A DNA stretch of 64,000 nucleotides. Origin: Ypsolopha sequella. Its lineage: Eukaryota; Arthropoda; Insecta; Lepidoptera; Ypsolophidae. The stretch is taken from NCBI GenBank assembly GCA_934047225.1, contig OW203987.1, positions 1,453,501 to 1,517,500 on the forward strand, read 5' to 3'. The position numbers were made by a program, and so were the translations under genes. Below are positions 1 through 11,469 of this stretch, in pieces (positions within the stretch are counted from its first letter, which is position 1; the number at the start of each line of letters is the position of its first letter). The notes below the pieces were generated by a model. That model did not search any database. It worked only from the letters and a program-made list of their open reading frames with translations, and was not told where the DNA came from.

Positions 1-1107
1 GAAAAAGAGATTGATAAATATATTTTCAAAATGAACTTTTTTTAATGCTTTAATTGCTGTTTAACAGGTACAAAACAAAACATCCATTTAAACAAATGCA
101 ATGTCCCCGATATTATTCATGCGAACAAAATACTAGATCCCTGCTCCTGAAGCTATCTATCCCTTAGAATCCTCTATCCCGCAGCTCCGAGGGGGGCAGG
201 GGAGATCCATATGCCCTATAATTGACATCGATTAGCTCAGGAAGACAGGGTTCTAATGGTTTAGTTAGACTTATAACGAACGGGTGTTCCAGGGGCTAGT
301 TTCTCACAAACGGGTTACGCCGAGACACTGGCATACTTGGGTGTTATTATGCGAGCGTGTTCTATAATTGTTGGGGACAAGTCGCTTCGTCTATAGCTTT
401 TTACTTTGCTAGGCGGTTTGCTTTTAAACATATTATTGCAAAGTCTTGAACACAGCTCGCTTCTTCTCAGTCGGGAAGATCCAACCTGGGTTTAAATCCA
501 AACAGTCGTTTGAACGATGTTTTTTTCGGAATTTTGATATTTAGAAAAACATTGCGGTGTAAAATCGTGCGCTTGAGCTCGAATAAAATAAAAAAATCGG
601 ACTCGTTGGGACGTCGGTGTAACGTGGGTATACGAGTGTTGATTGTTCGAGTCACCTCTACCTATACACATTTAAAATCTCCGAAGCTCCCTCGGAGATA
701 CATTTCGTGAAAATTAATTACTTACTTATTTAATTAGTACATACCAAACTTAAAATATCACAAGAGAATTATGTTTTCTCACCTTTGTGCATGGTGACAA
801 AACAGTATGTATTATCATACAAACATTGATCCAGCAGTTTTACCATGTTTTTTAAACAGAAACGTAGACCAAGACCTCAAACGTTGTATGATCCAGTCTG
901 TAAATTATACATAAACAACATGGTCCGTACCAGACAAAAACATATTAGATTGATGTAATGTAAATATACGAACGTTCTTGTACATATGTAGGTATGTCTG
1001 CCATTTATTCATACCCATTTCACTTTTGCTTGACTAGGTACGGATAGCAAGTCTGTTCCAATAATCCAGTTATACCAGTCACCATACATGTACGTATACG
1101 TATGGTC
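1..1107. other. No gene seen (AT-rich)
   Basis: AT-rich sequence with many stops in all frames and no recognisable repeat family. Short open frames near 467-710 overlap on opposite strands and look random. Confidence 0.6.
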
Positions 1108-1367
1108 AGCAAAAAACGGTCGCACGAACGACGACGACGGCGGTAATCGCGACGCAACTAGGAATTTCACTGCGAGAGAATCGAGAGTGAAAACTGTAAA
1201 CAAAGCTAGCGAGTACAGCTAGCAACGGAACAGAACTACACAATATAAATGTGTAATTTATTTTATAATAAACTAATAACGAAATAATAAATATAAAAAG
1301 TGTGAAAGTGAGCAACTGGAGCGACCTGGATCGACGTGGTTTTTGTACCGAGATAGAGGGCCGCGAA
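1108..1367 (+). other. Candidate non-coding first exon, plus strand
   Basis: A locally GC-rich stretch (GACGACGACGACGGCGG and surroundings) is followed by A-rich sequence with phrases typical of insect 5' leaders, such as GTGAAAACTGTAAAC and AAGTGTGAAAGTGAGC. It ends at GCCGCGAA|GTAAGTTG, a near-perfect splice donor at 1368. No ATG-led frame of useful length runs through it, so it would be untranslated. It is opposite in orientation to E74. On the minus strand a pyrimidine-rich CTCGCAG acceptor-like word also occurs, so strand is not certain. This is inference from composition and one splice signal. Confidence 0.3.
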
Positions 1368-1602
1368 GTAAGTTGACCTACTTTTTTTATTCTGGGGAAA
1401 TTGTATATTCCCTTAGGAAAACTATGTTCAATTAACTTAAACCCTGATTTGTAAACCCTTCTACCACAGATGTATTAATCGCATTATGACTCATATTTTG
1501 TTGTTTTTCATATTATATGTATGTTTTCCTAAATACTAATTATTATTAAACTTGTACAATAGTTTGTGCGATAGACAATTTTATTGATTGGCAATATTTA
1601 AT

Positions 1603-1641
1603 ATTTAATTGGCAACCCTAAATATAGGGGTGCCAATTAAA
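1603..1641. repeat. Short inverted repeat
   Basis: ATTTAATTGGCAACCC pairs with GGGGTGCCAATTAAAT across a short AT-rich loop. One mismatch is visible. Possibly a MITE remnant. 1368-1837 otherwise holds nothing I recognise. Confidence 0.5.
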
Positions 1642-1837
1642 TAACAAATAAATAAAATCTATGACTTTTGGCCGCAGCTTCGTCTCCTCTCAGCCAGGGG
1701 CAAGAACACTTACTGTTGAACGCGTTAGGGACATCTTTTCTTTGTTTCACTAAAACTATTACTACGCTATCTTTAACTCTAAAGAGTTCTCAATGAACAT
1801 CCTAAATAACAGTAAAAGCTGTTACAAAATCCGCAAA

Positions 1838-2021
1838 GTGGTTCTCGGGTTATAATGTAAGGTAATATGCAGACAGACGTAAAGTGGCTCTCGGGCTATA
1901 AGGTAACATGCAGAGAGACGTTAGGCGGTTCTTGGGTTATAAGGTAACATGCAGACCGATGTAATGTGGCTCTCGATTTATAAAGGTAACTTGCAGACAG
2001 ACGTAACGTGGCTCTTGGGTT
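1838..2021. repeat. 41-bp minisatellite, left part
   Basis: About 4.5 diverged copies of a roughly 41-bp unit with the constant words GTGGCTCTCGGG, TATAAGGTAACATGCAGAC and AGACGTAA. Further copies of the same unit lie at 4205-4317, after about 2.2 kb of unrelated sequence. Confidence 0.8.
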
Positions 2022-2110
2022 TAGTGGCGAGGTGTGGGATTATGACGTTGGTAAGCCGATCCAAAAAAAAAGCACTCACCGCGTGATGTAAGCGCCAATT
2101 CTAAGAATTC

Positions 2111-2330
2111 TTAATATTTCTTCAGAAAATAAGGCCCCGCTTTCACCATACAAAATGTGTTCGAATCAGAGAATAATAAACATGGAAAGCAAAACATTTT
2201 GTTCAGTTTGCATCTGCCTGTCATCCACGTATATCTATCATACAAAGAAGTATGAAAATTTTTAAAAAACCCATCTCGCCTCTTGCGATTAATAGTCATA
2301 TTTGGAAGAGAACGGGGTAAAGATCTTATA
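2111..2330 (-). pseudogene. hAT/ZMYM-type transposase fragment (TTF-type zinc finger)
   Basis: The minus-strand frame reads through RKRRDGFFKNFH, SLYDRYTWMTGRCKLNKMF and CFPCLLFSDSN. This is the pattern of the TTF-type zinc finger found near the N-terminus of hAT-family transposases and the related ZMYM1-like proteins (aromatic-rich YDRY-W, then CFPC-LF). Only about 70 residues are recognisable. The frame ends shortly after at a stop (2111) and upstream runs into a poly-proline artefact of the G tract at 2356-2396. No catalytic domain or terminal repeats were found, so it is a dead fragment. It lies inside the 2.2 kb that splits the 41-bp minisatellite. Confidence 0.65.
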
Positions 2331-2355
2331 TCAAGTATCCTCGATAGGGGTTTGC

Positions 2356-2396
2356 GGGGGGAGGGGGGGGGGGGGAGGGGGGGAGGGGGGGGGGGA
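2356..2396 (+). repeat. G-rich tract with G-quadruplex potential
   Basis: Forty-one bases made only of G with four single A interruptions, giving far more than four G-runs of three or longer. Next to the zinc-finger relic. Confidence 0.85.
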
Positions 2397-2505
2397 GCCC
2401 CCCTCTTCAACCCCCGCCTGCCGGAGATGCGTAGTTTTTAAGAAAAAAATAAAATAAAAACATAACCTCAAAATAAAATATCCGTGTCGGGGTAACTTAC
2501 GCTTA

Positions 2506-2865
2506 CGCTCGCTCCAAAGAATTCATGTTCAACCTAACCAGAAGGCCATGGCGGTAGGCTCGCTACGCTCGCTACCGCCATGGCCTTCTAACCTAACCTG
2601 ACCGAGTCGGGGTGCTCTGAAAGTTTGAGCTCGCTTCGCTCGCTCCTGCTCTATCTTTGTTATTAGGTTCCGTAAATACTTAGTTTTCTGGCTCCTGTCG
2701 CTCGCTTCGCTCGCTCCAAAGAATTCATGTTCAACCTAACCAGAAGGCCATGGCGGTAGGCTCGCTACGCTCGCTACCGCCATGGCCTTCTAACCTAACC
2801 TGACCGAGTCGGGGTGCTCTGAAAGTTTGAGCTCGCTTCGCTCGCTCCTGCTCTATCTTTGTTAT
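2506..2865. repeat. Direct duplication, two identical 158-bp copies with internal hairpin
   Basis: Copies at 2506-2663 and 2708-2865 appear identical by eye, offset 202 bp. Each holds a perfect 18-bp inverted repeat (arms AGAAGGCCATGGCGGTAG and CTACCGCCATGGCCTTCT; first pair 2540-2557 and 2572-2589) around a loop with GCTCGCTACGCTCG. The TCGCTACGCTCGCT and TCGCTTCGCTCGCT words are common in lepidopteran dispersed repeats. Minus-strand frames through here are repeat translations, not genes. Confidence 0.85.
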
Positions 2866-3890
2866 ATAAGCACACAAAACAGAGCACAGAACATTCGCGT
2901 ACACTCGAAAGCAACGGAATGAACCATCTCGAAATGGCGCCACATGACGTTTCTCAAATGTAATTTTTGACAGAAAACGTTTCATTTTACGTTGTTTTGA
3001 TTACTTTTTGCGTGTCGTTGTACTTTTTCCTCACTACTTTCGTTTCGTTTCACTCAAAATGAAAAATTGCGTTTTGTTTCACTAAAACATAATAAAAATG
3101 AAATAATAAAATAAAATACGTAGGTACCTCTCCGGCAACCAAAATTGATATCAGGAGGTTCAGTAAAACCCCCTGAACTCCCCCATAGCGTCAGTTTTCC
3201 CAAAACGAGGATACTAGATATAAGACCCAACCCGAGAACGGCCTAAGGGAATGACATGCTTTTTGTTTTCAAAACTAAGTTTGGAAAATTCAGTAAGTAT
3301 CTCTGTTAAGCAGTAATCAGTCGAACAGTACTCAAAATGAATTAAAGCCATTATGGCAAATAAAACTCACTGCAATTAACAAATATGTACGATAAACACA
3401 GTAAAATAAACCAGTGAAAAATATCAATTACATCGCTAAATCACAAAAAAATTAATCAATTCACAAGCACGCACATATACAATGAAATGGCAAAACGTAC
3501 TAGTAATCAAATACTTCTAAACTTCGGAAAAAATCAAACAGAACTACACTTCTAATTAAAAATGTCTAATGCGCAATGTATTTTCTCATTGTATTCTTAT
3601 TTTTAATTTAGCAGTCATATCTTCTGTACTTGTCTACGCATTAGAAAGAGAAAAAAAAAACGTCAAAAATGTTTTGATTAGAGTGAGACAAAGAAAGGTA
3701 TCCCGGCCGTTAGTAGCCTAACCTTGAAGCCAAACCTTGTTACTTGCCTCTGCTTTTACTTGATACGTGCTTGCGAAATGTGACGTTGCAACATTTGGCT
3801 CTCTGTAGGACTTGTAAGTGTGCACCAAGCGGCAACAATGCAAGTACGGCTATAATATATCGTTTATTGAAAAAGGCGTTACTTTGCGGA
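2866..3890. other. No gene seen
   Basis: AT-rich, no recognised repeat and no supported open frame. Confidence 0.55.
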
Positions 3891-3990
3891 AGTCCATCAT
3901 GGATTTGTGGATATATTAATAATTTGCAATATTCCCCTATTCCGCGGAATATTGCAAATTATTAATATAGCCACAAATTCATGATGGACT
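3891..3990. repeat. 100-bp palindrome, 45-bp arms
   Basis: Left arm 3891-3935 (starting AGTCCATCATGGATTTGTGG) pairs with right arm 3946-3990 (ending CACAAATTCATGATGGACT) with about two mismatches. The 10-bp spacer is CCTATTCCGC. Looks like a small foldback element. Confidence 0.85.
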
Positions 3991-4204
3991 CTCGGTCTAT
4001 TCCCAATTTTGTGCAAACATAGCGCCGCGCGATGATGAGTTTAGGTATGTGTACGGAAGATTTGCTATTCGGTTGCGTGCAGGTGTTTTTTTTTAAGTTT
4101 TGTACATTAAAATAATGAATAGTGGATTCAGGATTGGTTTGTGGTTGGATGTATTTCTGAAAGGTAAGCCGGTGGGAATCGGCTTCTATGGACACTTCGC
4201 CATT

Positions 4205-4317
4205 GAAAGGTAACATGCAGACAGATGTAAAGTGGCTCCCGGGCTGTAAGGTAATATTTAGACAGTCGTCAAGTGGTTCTTGGGTTATAAGGTAACATGT
4301 AGATAGTCGTTAAGTAT
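4205..4317. repeat. 41-bp minisatellite, right part
   Basis: Nearly three copies of the same unit as at 1838-2021 (AAGGTAACATGCAGACAGA, GTGGCTCCCGGGCTG), in the same orientation. Confidence 0.75.
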
Positions 4318-6009
4318 TTTACATTCAGACAGACAGAAAAGGAAAAGTAAAGAAATCAACTAGGTATTATATACCCGTATCTTACCAATTTTGTTTTGTA
4401 AAACAAATCTTGGAAAAAGTCTTAGCAATTTCAAATGATTAAATCATAGAAGCTTCATTATATATCTTAAATTGATCAAAACTATCTTTCCTGAACTAAT
4501 ACTAAAACTGAGAGATAAGTGCAACAGTTTGTGAGTACAGTACACTACAGTACAATGCAGTATAGCACAGTGTGGCTCCGCCGGTGCAGTTTTTATGCGC
4601 ATCCATCAGTGAAACCGAAAGTGGAAACCGCGTAATTATGACATTGTTTAAGAAGAAAAACGCGCCGCGCGCATGCGTATGCGCAGGGAAAACTACATGC
4701 ATTGTCGTGTTTAGAGGAGTTTCACGAATACTCGCGGGAAACCGACATTCTGTTGGAACATTACAGTAACGATCGAAAATTGAAACTGATAGGGTAAATA
4801 GCAAGGATTTAGAAAAAAAAGTATTAAGGTATAAATATTATGAAGTAGGATAAAAATTATGTTCTTCAGTTCAGTAGGGTTTAAAAAGCGGAAATATGTA
4901 AAGGGTGCTTATATGAAATTGTGGAAGCCGAAAACTGGCAACACAAAAAACTTTGAGAAATTGAGAAAAAAATAACAGTTGCTTTATACATTTCGGTCGG
5001 GTAGCTATGTGACTTTTCTATGGAACTGCTGATTTTTTTTCACAACTCGTTGGACTTTGCTGGCGACAGCGTGTTTTATAAAAACACATCTTCGCTGACA
5101 GAACCCGTACATTATTTACGATGTACAATGTACACACTTTGTAACTTTCGTGGATAATAATGAGGCAATAATATAAATCTAGGAAATGAAGAAAAAAGTC
5201 GTATGATATATGATCAAGTATAGGATTAAACATTATTTAGAGTGGATTACAAACTAGAAAAGATCAAATAGAAACAAATTTCAAATAAGAACAATATTTA
5301 AAACTTTTGGATTTCAACCTGCGACCTTTTGCTTACACTCCAAGTGTGTTGTTTAATGTTTAGTTTAGAGTTTGAAAAGCGACGAACTTCGCCATAGATC
5401 ATATAATGTAATTATAGGATTGTTTTAATTTTATTATTTGTTATTTATCGCACAAACACAGAAACACGGAAATTTTTATTACCAAAATTGAAAATAGAAG
5501 AGGGGAAAGAATGACACATTGAGAAACACCAGCAGTAAGCTCACACCATTCTGATAATACTTTATCAGAACGAATTCTTTACTAGAGGAGATACGTTAAG
5601 GCGCTTAATATCGCCAAATGGGTACTTTCTAAAGCCTACTCCTCTTCTATGGCTAAACCAAAAATATTGAAAAAATGTATTATGGATTATCAACTCTATG
5701 AAAACATATGCATCATTTTTCTTTTTCGTACCACCAAAACTTCTATATGAAAAATTGTTTTAACTAGATGGTGTTTTTTGGGTTGAATTCCCTACTGCTG
5801 CTAAGCAGTTTGGTCGATTTCATTCATTTATGCTTTGATAAATAGATAAACTTGATAGCTATAAACATAACATAGTATTATTCAATCGAACAATCACGTC
5901 CATGTGAAAAGTATTATTTTCTCGTATTTCGCCCTATCAAGGACGCAGCGAGCGTCGTAACAGCCACCACGCATTTTGCGCTGATCTGAACGTTATTTCA
6001 ATGTGGTTT
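4318..6009. other. No gene seen
   Basis: AT-rich. Opposed open frames near 4502-4804 overlap each other and match nothing I know. Confidence 0.5.
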
Positions 6010-6049
6010 CCGTCGATATTCGTACAGACAAACATCGAGCTGCTAATTT

Positions 6050-6420
6050 GGCGACGGTAATCGCCTTAAGAGAGCGATGGACCCCCAGGAGAATGTCAAA
6101 ATCAACATAGTTAAATGCGCTACTGAAGTCAAGCAAACTCAGCACCGCAACTTGTTTGTTATCGATGGCAAACCGTACATCGACAGTGACCTTCAGCAGT
6201 GCAGTAACGGTACTGAGCCCGGGACGAAACTCACACTGGAAAGGATTTAGTAGGTTGAGCAGGGCTTGATGATAACTGTATGGACAATGGATTCTGGAAC
6301 CTTGGACTGGATGAGTAGAACGGAAATTGGTCGATATTCTGAGAAGGAACTAGGATTGGATTCATTGGGTAAGGGGATGACATTGGCCCTTTTCCAAGCC
6401 GCGGGAAAAGAGCTGGAAAA
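6050..6420 (-). pseudogene. Non-LTR retrotransposon reverse-transcriptase relic (Jockey/CR1 type)
   Basis: Reading the minus strand from 6420 downward, one frame gives FPAAWKRANVIPLP and then SSFSEYRPISVL, the classic first RT blocks of Jockey/CR1-group elements. After a stop and frameshift near 6250 another frame gives CEFRPGLSTVTALLKVT and VLSLLDFSSAFNYVDFDIL, the blocks carrying the FRPG-ST motif and the first catalytic Asp (LDFS-AF). The catalytic FADD block is absent. Reverse transcriptase copies element RNA into the target site; here frameshifts, stops and truncation make it inactive. The family assignment is from motif memory, so clade is uncertain. Confidence 0.75.
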
Positions 6421-6949
6421 TATTCGGTCTGTTTTACACTCACCTGTATTGAATAAATATTTTTCTTGTCGTTGTTTGTTATTAAGTCAGAATGAAGCAT
6501 TTTGTGCTACTGACAAATAGTTTATATTTATATATTTGAGCAAATTAAGATTAATGTCACGCTCGACTTACCGACATAACAAAGTACTAGGTATGAGTGG
6601 AGCGGTGCGAGAGGGTGTTGGTTTTACATAATAGATAACGCTTGGAGTCTGGACCCTACACAGGTATCATCCTGTTCAGTATTCCTCTATCATTTAAGTA
6701 TTTCAAGATGGGTATAGTATTAGTACGAGAGTTTATAATCTAGAAGTTATGAATACTTAGGTACGATTTGCTTTATTTTGTATGCATTGCTCATTGTTAG
6801 TGTCTGTTAATTAAATAAATAAAGTACCAATTACTCGTAAGTATAGTACATTGTACATACGTCATCATCATCATGCAAGGGTAATGGCTGAAAAGCAGCG
6901 CCAATCCGAAAATGTTTTGAATGTCACATAGCTGGCATACATCTTTTTC

Positions 6950-7580
6950 TCAGTACCTAAAGGGTACAAAAGGAATCTTTATGGTGAGACTCCGTTGCCC
7001 GTCCGTCCGACCGTTTGTCATAGCCTCATAATTTTAGCACTTTTAAAGATAAAGACTTGAAATTTGGCACAAAATAGCATTAATTTGCCCACATAACACA
7101 GTGTAAAAAAAAACAAAACTTTGAAGCTGTTCAAAATATTTCCATTACAAAAGAGAGATTTTTTTTTTAAATCCTAAAAATACAATATGGGTATAAAATT
7201 GTATTAAAGAGCTGATTGTAAAAATATTATAGGAAAACTCCAATTAAACAAAGTTGAACACAAATGAGAAATATAAAAAAATATACATATATTAATTAAA
7301 GTATCAAATGTAAAAATATATAACTTGGCTATATTTATTTGCATCTATTTCGAGAAATCCTCGTAAAACCACAAAAAATGTATTTATTATCTCCCATTAT
7401 CTCCAAAACTGGTGGACCGAAAAATATGAAAAAAATCACGGTAATGTGCTCACAAAAAGATTACAGGAAACATTTTAGCGGTTGAGAAATTCACGAAAAC
7501 AAAATGACAACATAAATTTTTTCATCCACGGTACCGAACCCTAGGTATGCGAGTCTGACTCACACTTGACCGGGTTTTTT
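6950..7580. repeat. Dispersed 'GGGTNCCGTACC...GCACTTGGCCGG'-type repeat
   Basis: Begins near CCTAAAGGGTACAAAAGGAA with GTCCGTCCGACCG and ends GACTCACACTTGACCGGG plus a T run. These are the two ends of a very abundant lepidopteran dispersed repeat. The block 7320-7560 recurs inverted at about 50854-51075. Relatives here: 26719-27679, 28485-28600, 30790-31335 and 48787-49620. Confidence 0.6.
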
Positions 7581-9350
7581 TCATGTATAGTCTACTCCTT
7601 ATATAAATTTATCGTTTTTTTTTCAAGGCAGAGAAAGTTACCATAACTACATTTATTGTCCCTATATATACCATATTCGTTGTAACGGACGCAGTCTACG
7701 GAACCAACCGCTTTCGACAATTGAACCAGAGTAATATCCTAGTCTCCAACTGAGAGTAGCAACTCTTCAAGGATGGGCTCCAAGGCCTACGTCTAGACTA
7801 GACTTTCATCATGTCTCTGATAAATTACTAATTATTTATTTACCTTGTTCCTTTGAGTTATTGCGTATAACATTATGTACAAGAAAACCCTGTCCTTATG
7901 CTGTCAGAAAACGTTCGGTTGTCTGTCTAGATCTAGATATATAAAGACATGTACACGCTCAGTACTTGGAAGTGACGTCTTCAGTTTGATAGGATTCTCA
8001 TTATTGTCCTTGAGACACAGTTCGTGGTAAACGATGCCGAGGAAACAGTTTCTCTTTAAGCGTGGGTGGAATTGGCAATGGCTAGTAACATCTGAAATAC
8101 ATAACTGATATTTTAGATACAATTGTATTTGTGGATATATTCCCAACTTCTTCAAGAACTCATTTTCATTCACCTTTTTCAACCCGTTTTAACTATATCG
8201 TAACTATCGCTAGATCACAGTCTAGCTACTAGCTAGACCGTGGCTTGGATCCATCTTACAGAACATTCACTCTACAAGTTGTCATGAAGAGACCACTATA
8301 GGAGATAAGGACGCCCGATTGTAGGTACATATAATCAAAATCCTCAAATCACTTTGTTTCCATTCCTAAAAATAGATCCTATCTATCTACATCTCTAAGG
8401 ATTTGTCTGCACCTGCGTTAAGGTGATATATCGTCCGTGCAAAGGTCCCCGTTACTCCAGGCGGAAAGATCCACAGTGCGAGAGGGATGTAATCGGGGAA
8501 AATTGACAAAATGTCAGTTTTAAATTAATAAAAAATAAACTAAAATAGCTATGAAAATTTCCATTTCCAGTTATTTAGGTATTGTTAAAACCCATCTCAA
8601 TAAATATTTTTGAAGTGTGTATACTGTCCCGATTTGTCAGAATATCAAAAAAAGTGTAAATTTAGACCTCATTTCAATAATTATTTCTATCGAGTGAAAT
8701 TCCTCCAATCGCGTTTCCGATTGACCAAAATTTAGAAGGAAGTCCCAAAATTGTTATTCTAACTTATTTAACTTAGAACTTGGTTTGAGCAGCAGATAAA
8801 TAACTTCAAAAAGTGTCGATATTGACGATATACCCCTTAATTAATGTCATCAATTATAATTTTTGTGGCGTATCAAGTATTTAAATTGTTTTGTACGGTA
8901 CAAGTGTTGAGTATGTATGCATCTATCGATTTCACTGTTATGAAAAATTCAAATAACTAGTTAATCTAGGTTTAAGCAATGAAAAGTATTAGAAGTTATT
9001 CATTTATCAAAGCATTCCAAGTAAAAATATAGATAGTAGTTGGAGCAGTTTTCTCCGTGACACGTGACACGATGCCCACTCGAGTGAAACGCACACCAGT
9101 GACTTATAAAACTTATAATAAAGTAAACAACGACTTCTGAGCAAAACCGTCCACCGTAATGGTCCACCAATCAATAATCAACCCTATATCCTCTCAGTAG
9201 GAGCCTAGTTCCCGTGGTCTCTGTGCCTGGATTGGCGCAAGTCACTGCGTCCGCTCCTATCGCAACTATTCATTAGAGGCCGCTGCACATGACAGACAGA
9301 TCATGCGACGTGTTTGAAGATATTTCAAATTTGTTCAAATTAAAATACAA
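7581..9350. other. No gene seen
   Basis: AT-rich intergenic or intronic sequence without recognised repeats or supported open frames. Confidence 0.5.
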
Positions 9351-9591
9351 GGTGAAATTTAATCAACCGCCCGAATTCAAACTGGAGACTCGGTTAGTGA
9401 CCAGGAACAAGGTTCAATTATCCTTTTTTTCGAAATGGGAATAAAAATATTTTGTTATGTGTTTTTTTTATATGAACTGGACTACGTCAGTACAGGAGAA
9501 AAAACTTTTTTTTTTTTGAGTGGTCATTAAACATTGTTTCTGATCACTAACCAAGTCTCCAGTATGAATTCGGGTGGTTGATTAAATTTTA
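9351..9591. mobile_element. Foldback MITE (ACAAGGTGA family)
   Basis: Arms at about 9355-9414 and 9530-9590 are inverted repeats (AATCAACCGCCCGAATTCAA against TGAATTCGGGTGGTTGATT, then CTGGAGACT-CGGTTAGTGA), roughly 90% matched, around an A/T-rich centre. The start ACAAGGTGA and the inner words match the element at 19783-20046, so they belong to one family. Confidence 0.7.
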
Positions 9592-10733
9592 TAAAACTCA
9601 TATAAAATGTAAGAAAATTGTCTTTACCCAACAAACAAGTTAAAGTATACATAAGTACCTGTATCCACTTTAAATAAATACTCATTTCCATATCCAAAGA
9701 AAAATTTTCGTTGAAACACCTCAATGAAGTTTTAAATCAAATGAAATCACTAAACGTAATCTCAAAAAACAATGAGCGTTTTTCCTTATGTCAAATTTAG
9801 TGTTAAATAAGATTCCTAGATGGCACTGTCGTATTCTTTAGCAACAGAATCAAAGACAAAATTTGCACAGATTCCAAACAAATGAAAAACTACTTTGACA
9901 TTGACTGCTACGAAACACATTTTATCTTTGGTGACATGGACAGCGCCATCTGGAGGAAAGCTAAGAACTAAGAAAAAAAAACAACGAGAAAAACGCTCAT
10001 TATTAGATATGGAAACATACATAATCGTAAATAGCGACAACTGAAAAGAAAGGTTCTAAGTTAACTTCCATATACTGATAATACATATGTAAATTTAGTG
10101 GTTTATTAATAATACTCATATAAAATGTAAAGTATTAATATTAATAAATTTAATAGCTCACTTATTGGGTGTCAATAAAGTTTTACCAAGAGGTCACAAA
10201 GAGTCACGTAAACAGGTTTACCTTGTTTGGCTAAACGTTGTATTGAATGGTAAGGACGTTCGTTATTTATTAACAATATTCTTTACGGAAGTTAATCATA
10301 CGGAATTCAATCGAGTAATGTTCAGATAACTAATATTTCCCTGCGAGTATTTGCTACGGCGTAGTAATTAAAAAGACTGCAGCTATACCGGCCTAATAGT
10401 GAACAGTGATTGTGTTCTTGCTTGAACTTATAGAGATGTAGGAAATACGAGTACCTACTACTACTGGTTGTACGTAGACCAGATCTGTCATAATAACTTC
10501 AAACTAGAGACAGTATAGGTAGATTCATCCAAAATTTACAGGCTCACATAGCTGTACTAAGATGGCAAAACCAAAAAATCTGCGTACAATTATGACAAAA
10601 GTGCACTGCACTTTAAAATTGTCATAAAAATCAGAACAAAATAACGAAAATTGTACAATGGACAGTCATTTGCAACTAATTAGGCATCGTCATTTAGGCT
10701 ATGTATAAAGGCTTTATCCCCACAAAAGTTTTC
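9592..10733. other. No gene seen
   Basis: AT-rich; nothing recognised on either strand. Confidence 0.5.
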
Positions 10734-11070
10734 TTACGTACTATCCCTAAAAGTGGTTATCAAAATTCTGAAGGAAAAATCCAAATAATCCCAAGACTCA
10801 TCCCCGTTCTCACACACCAGTGTCCACATTAATAATGGCTGCACTAAGTTTCTCTCGGCAGGCAGCGGTGCGGCGCGCGCGCAGAATGCACTTTCTTCCT
10901 GCTGCATGCTGCATCTCACTCACACAGCGGCGCGCACGCACAAGCGCCACACTGACACACTAACGTCGCGGATGACGTAAATGAAAGTTGTAATAATCAG
11001 TCACGTCATTTTGGTAATGTTCGGGTGAGTGATGGTGCGGAGTTGTTGCCACGGGCGGGGGGCGGGGGGG
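10734..11070 (-). promoter_or_regulatory. GC-rich island, candidate internal E74 promoter/first exon
   Basis: Strongly GC- and CpG-rich against an AT-rich background. It holds a GC-box-like run (GGGCGGGGGGCGGGG, 11054-11068), CRE-like words TGACGTAA (about 10973) and CACGTCATT (about 11001), and a leader-like GTGTGTCAGTGTGGCGC on the minus strand. Downstream on the same strand an ATG at 10907-10905 opens a 57-codon frame beginning MQQEESAFCARAAPLPAE. A GTGTGTGAG donor-like word lies inside it. The orientation fits E74, which is known in insects to use an internal B promoter, but I cannot match the peptide to E74B from memory. It could equally be an unrelated CpG-rich repeat. Confidence 0.3.
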
Positions 11071-11300
11071 CTACATCGACAGTTTATTGGTAGTTTGGTT
11101 ATCCTCTATTGATTTAATTAATCCTTTGTAAGGTAGTGGCGATAATAATGCCACCAACATGACACATTGTGAAAAAACGACAATAATCAAATCAGGCAAT
11201 TTGCATTTTTTGTTAAAAAAAAAAAAACTATGACAGAAATAAATTTCTATGTTTGAACACTTGGCGATTTATCCATCGCAAGGAGATATAAATTAACATT

Positions 11301-11461
11301 GGTATCGATTCGGCATAACACGTCTTAACTTATTTGACAGAACTAACCTTATTTTAATCGTCCTGTCTTTTTTTTTCTTTATCGAAAAGACAAGGACAGA
11401 ACGCGTAAATTAAGTTTAGTCCTGTCAAATAAGTTAAGATGTGCTTCATCGAATCGGTACC
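11301..11461. mobile_element. MITE, GGTAYCGATTCGG family, copy 1 (161 bp)
   Basis: Terminal inverted repeats of about 50 bp: GGTATCGATTCGGCATAACA at the left, CATCGAATCGGTACC at the right, with an inner pair containing AACTTATTTGACAG. Nearly the same as the element at 38760-38919, and the termini match 59298-59856. Target duplication unclear. Confidence 0.85.
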
Positions 11462-11469
11462 ATTATATA

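Noticed and set aside
2111..2410. Proline-rich N-terminus fused to the zinc-finger relic
   Set aside because: The proline run is the translation of the G-rich tract on the opposite strand and not part of a protein.
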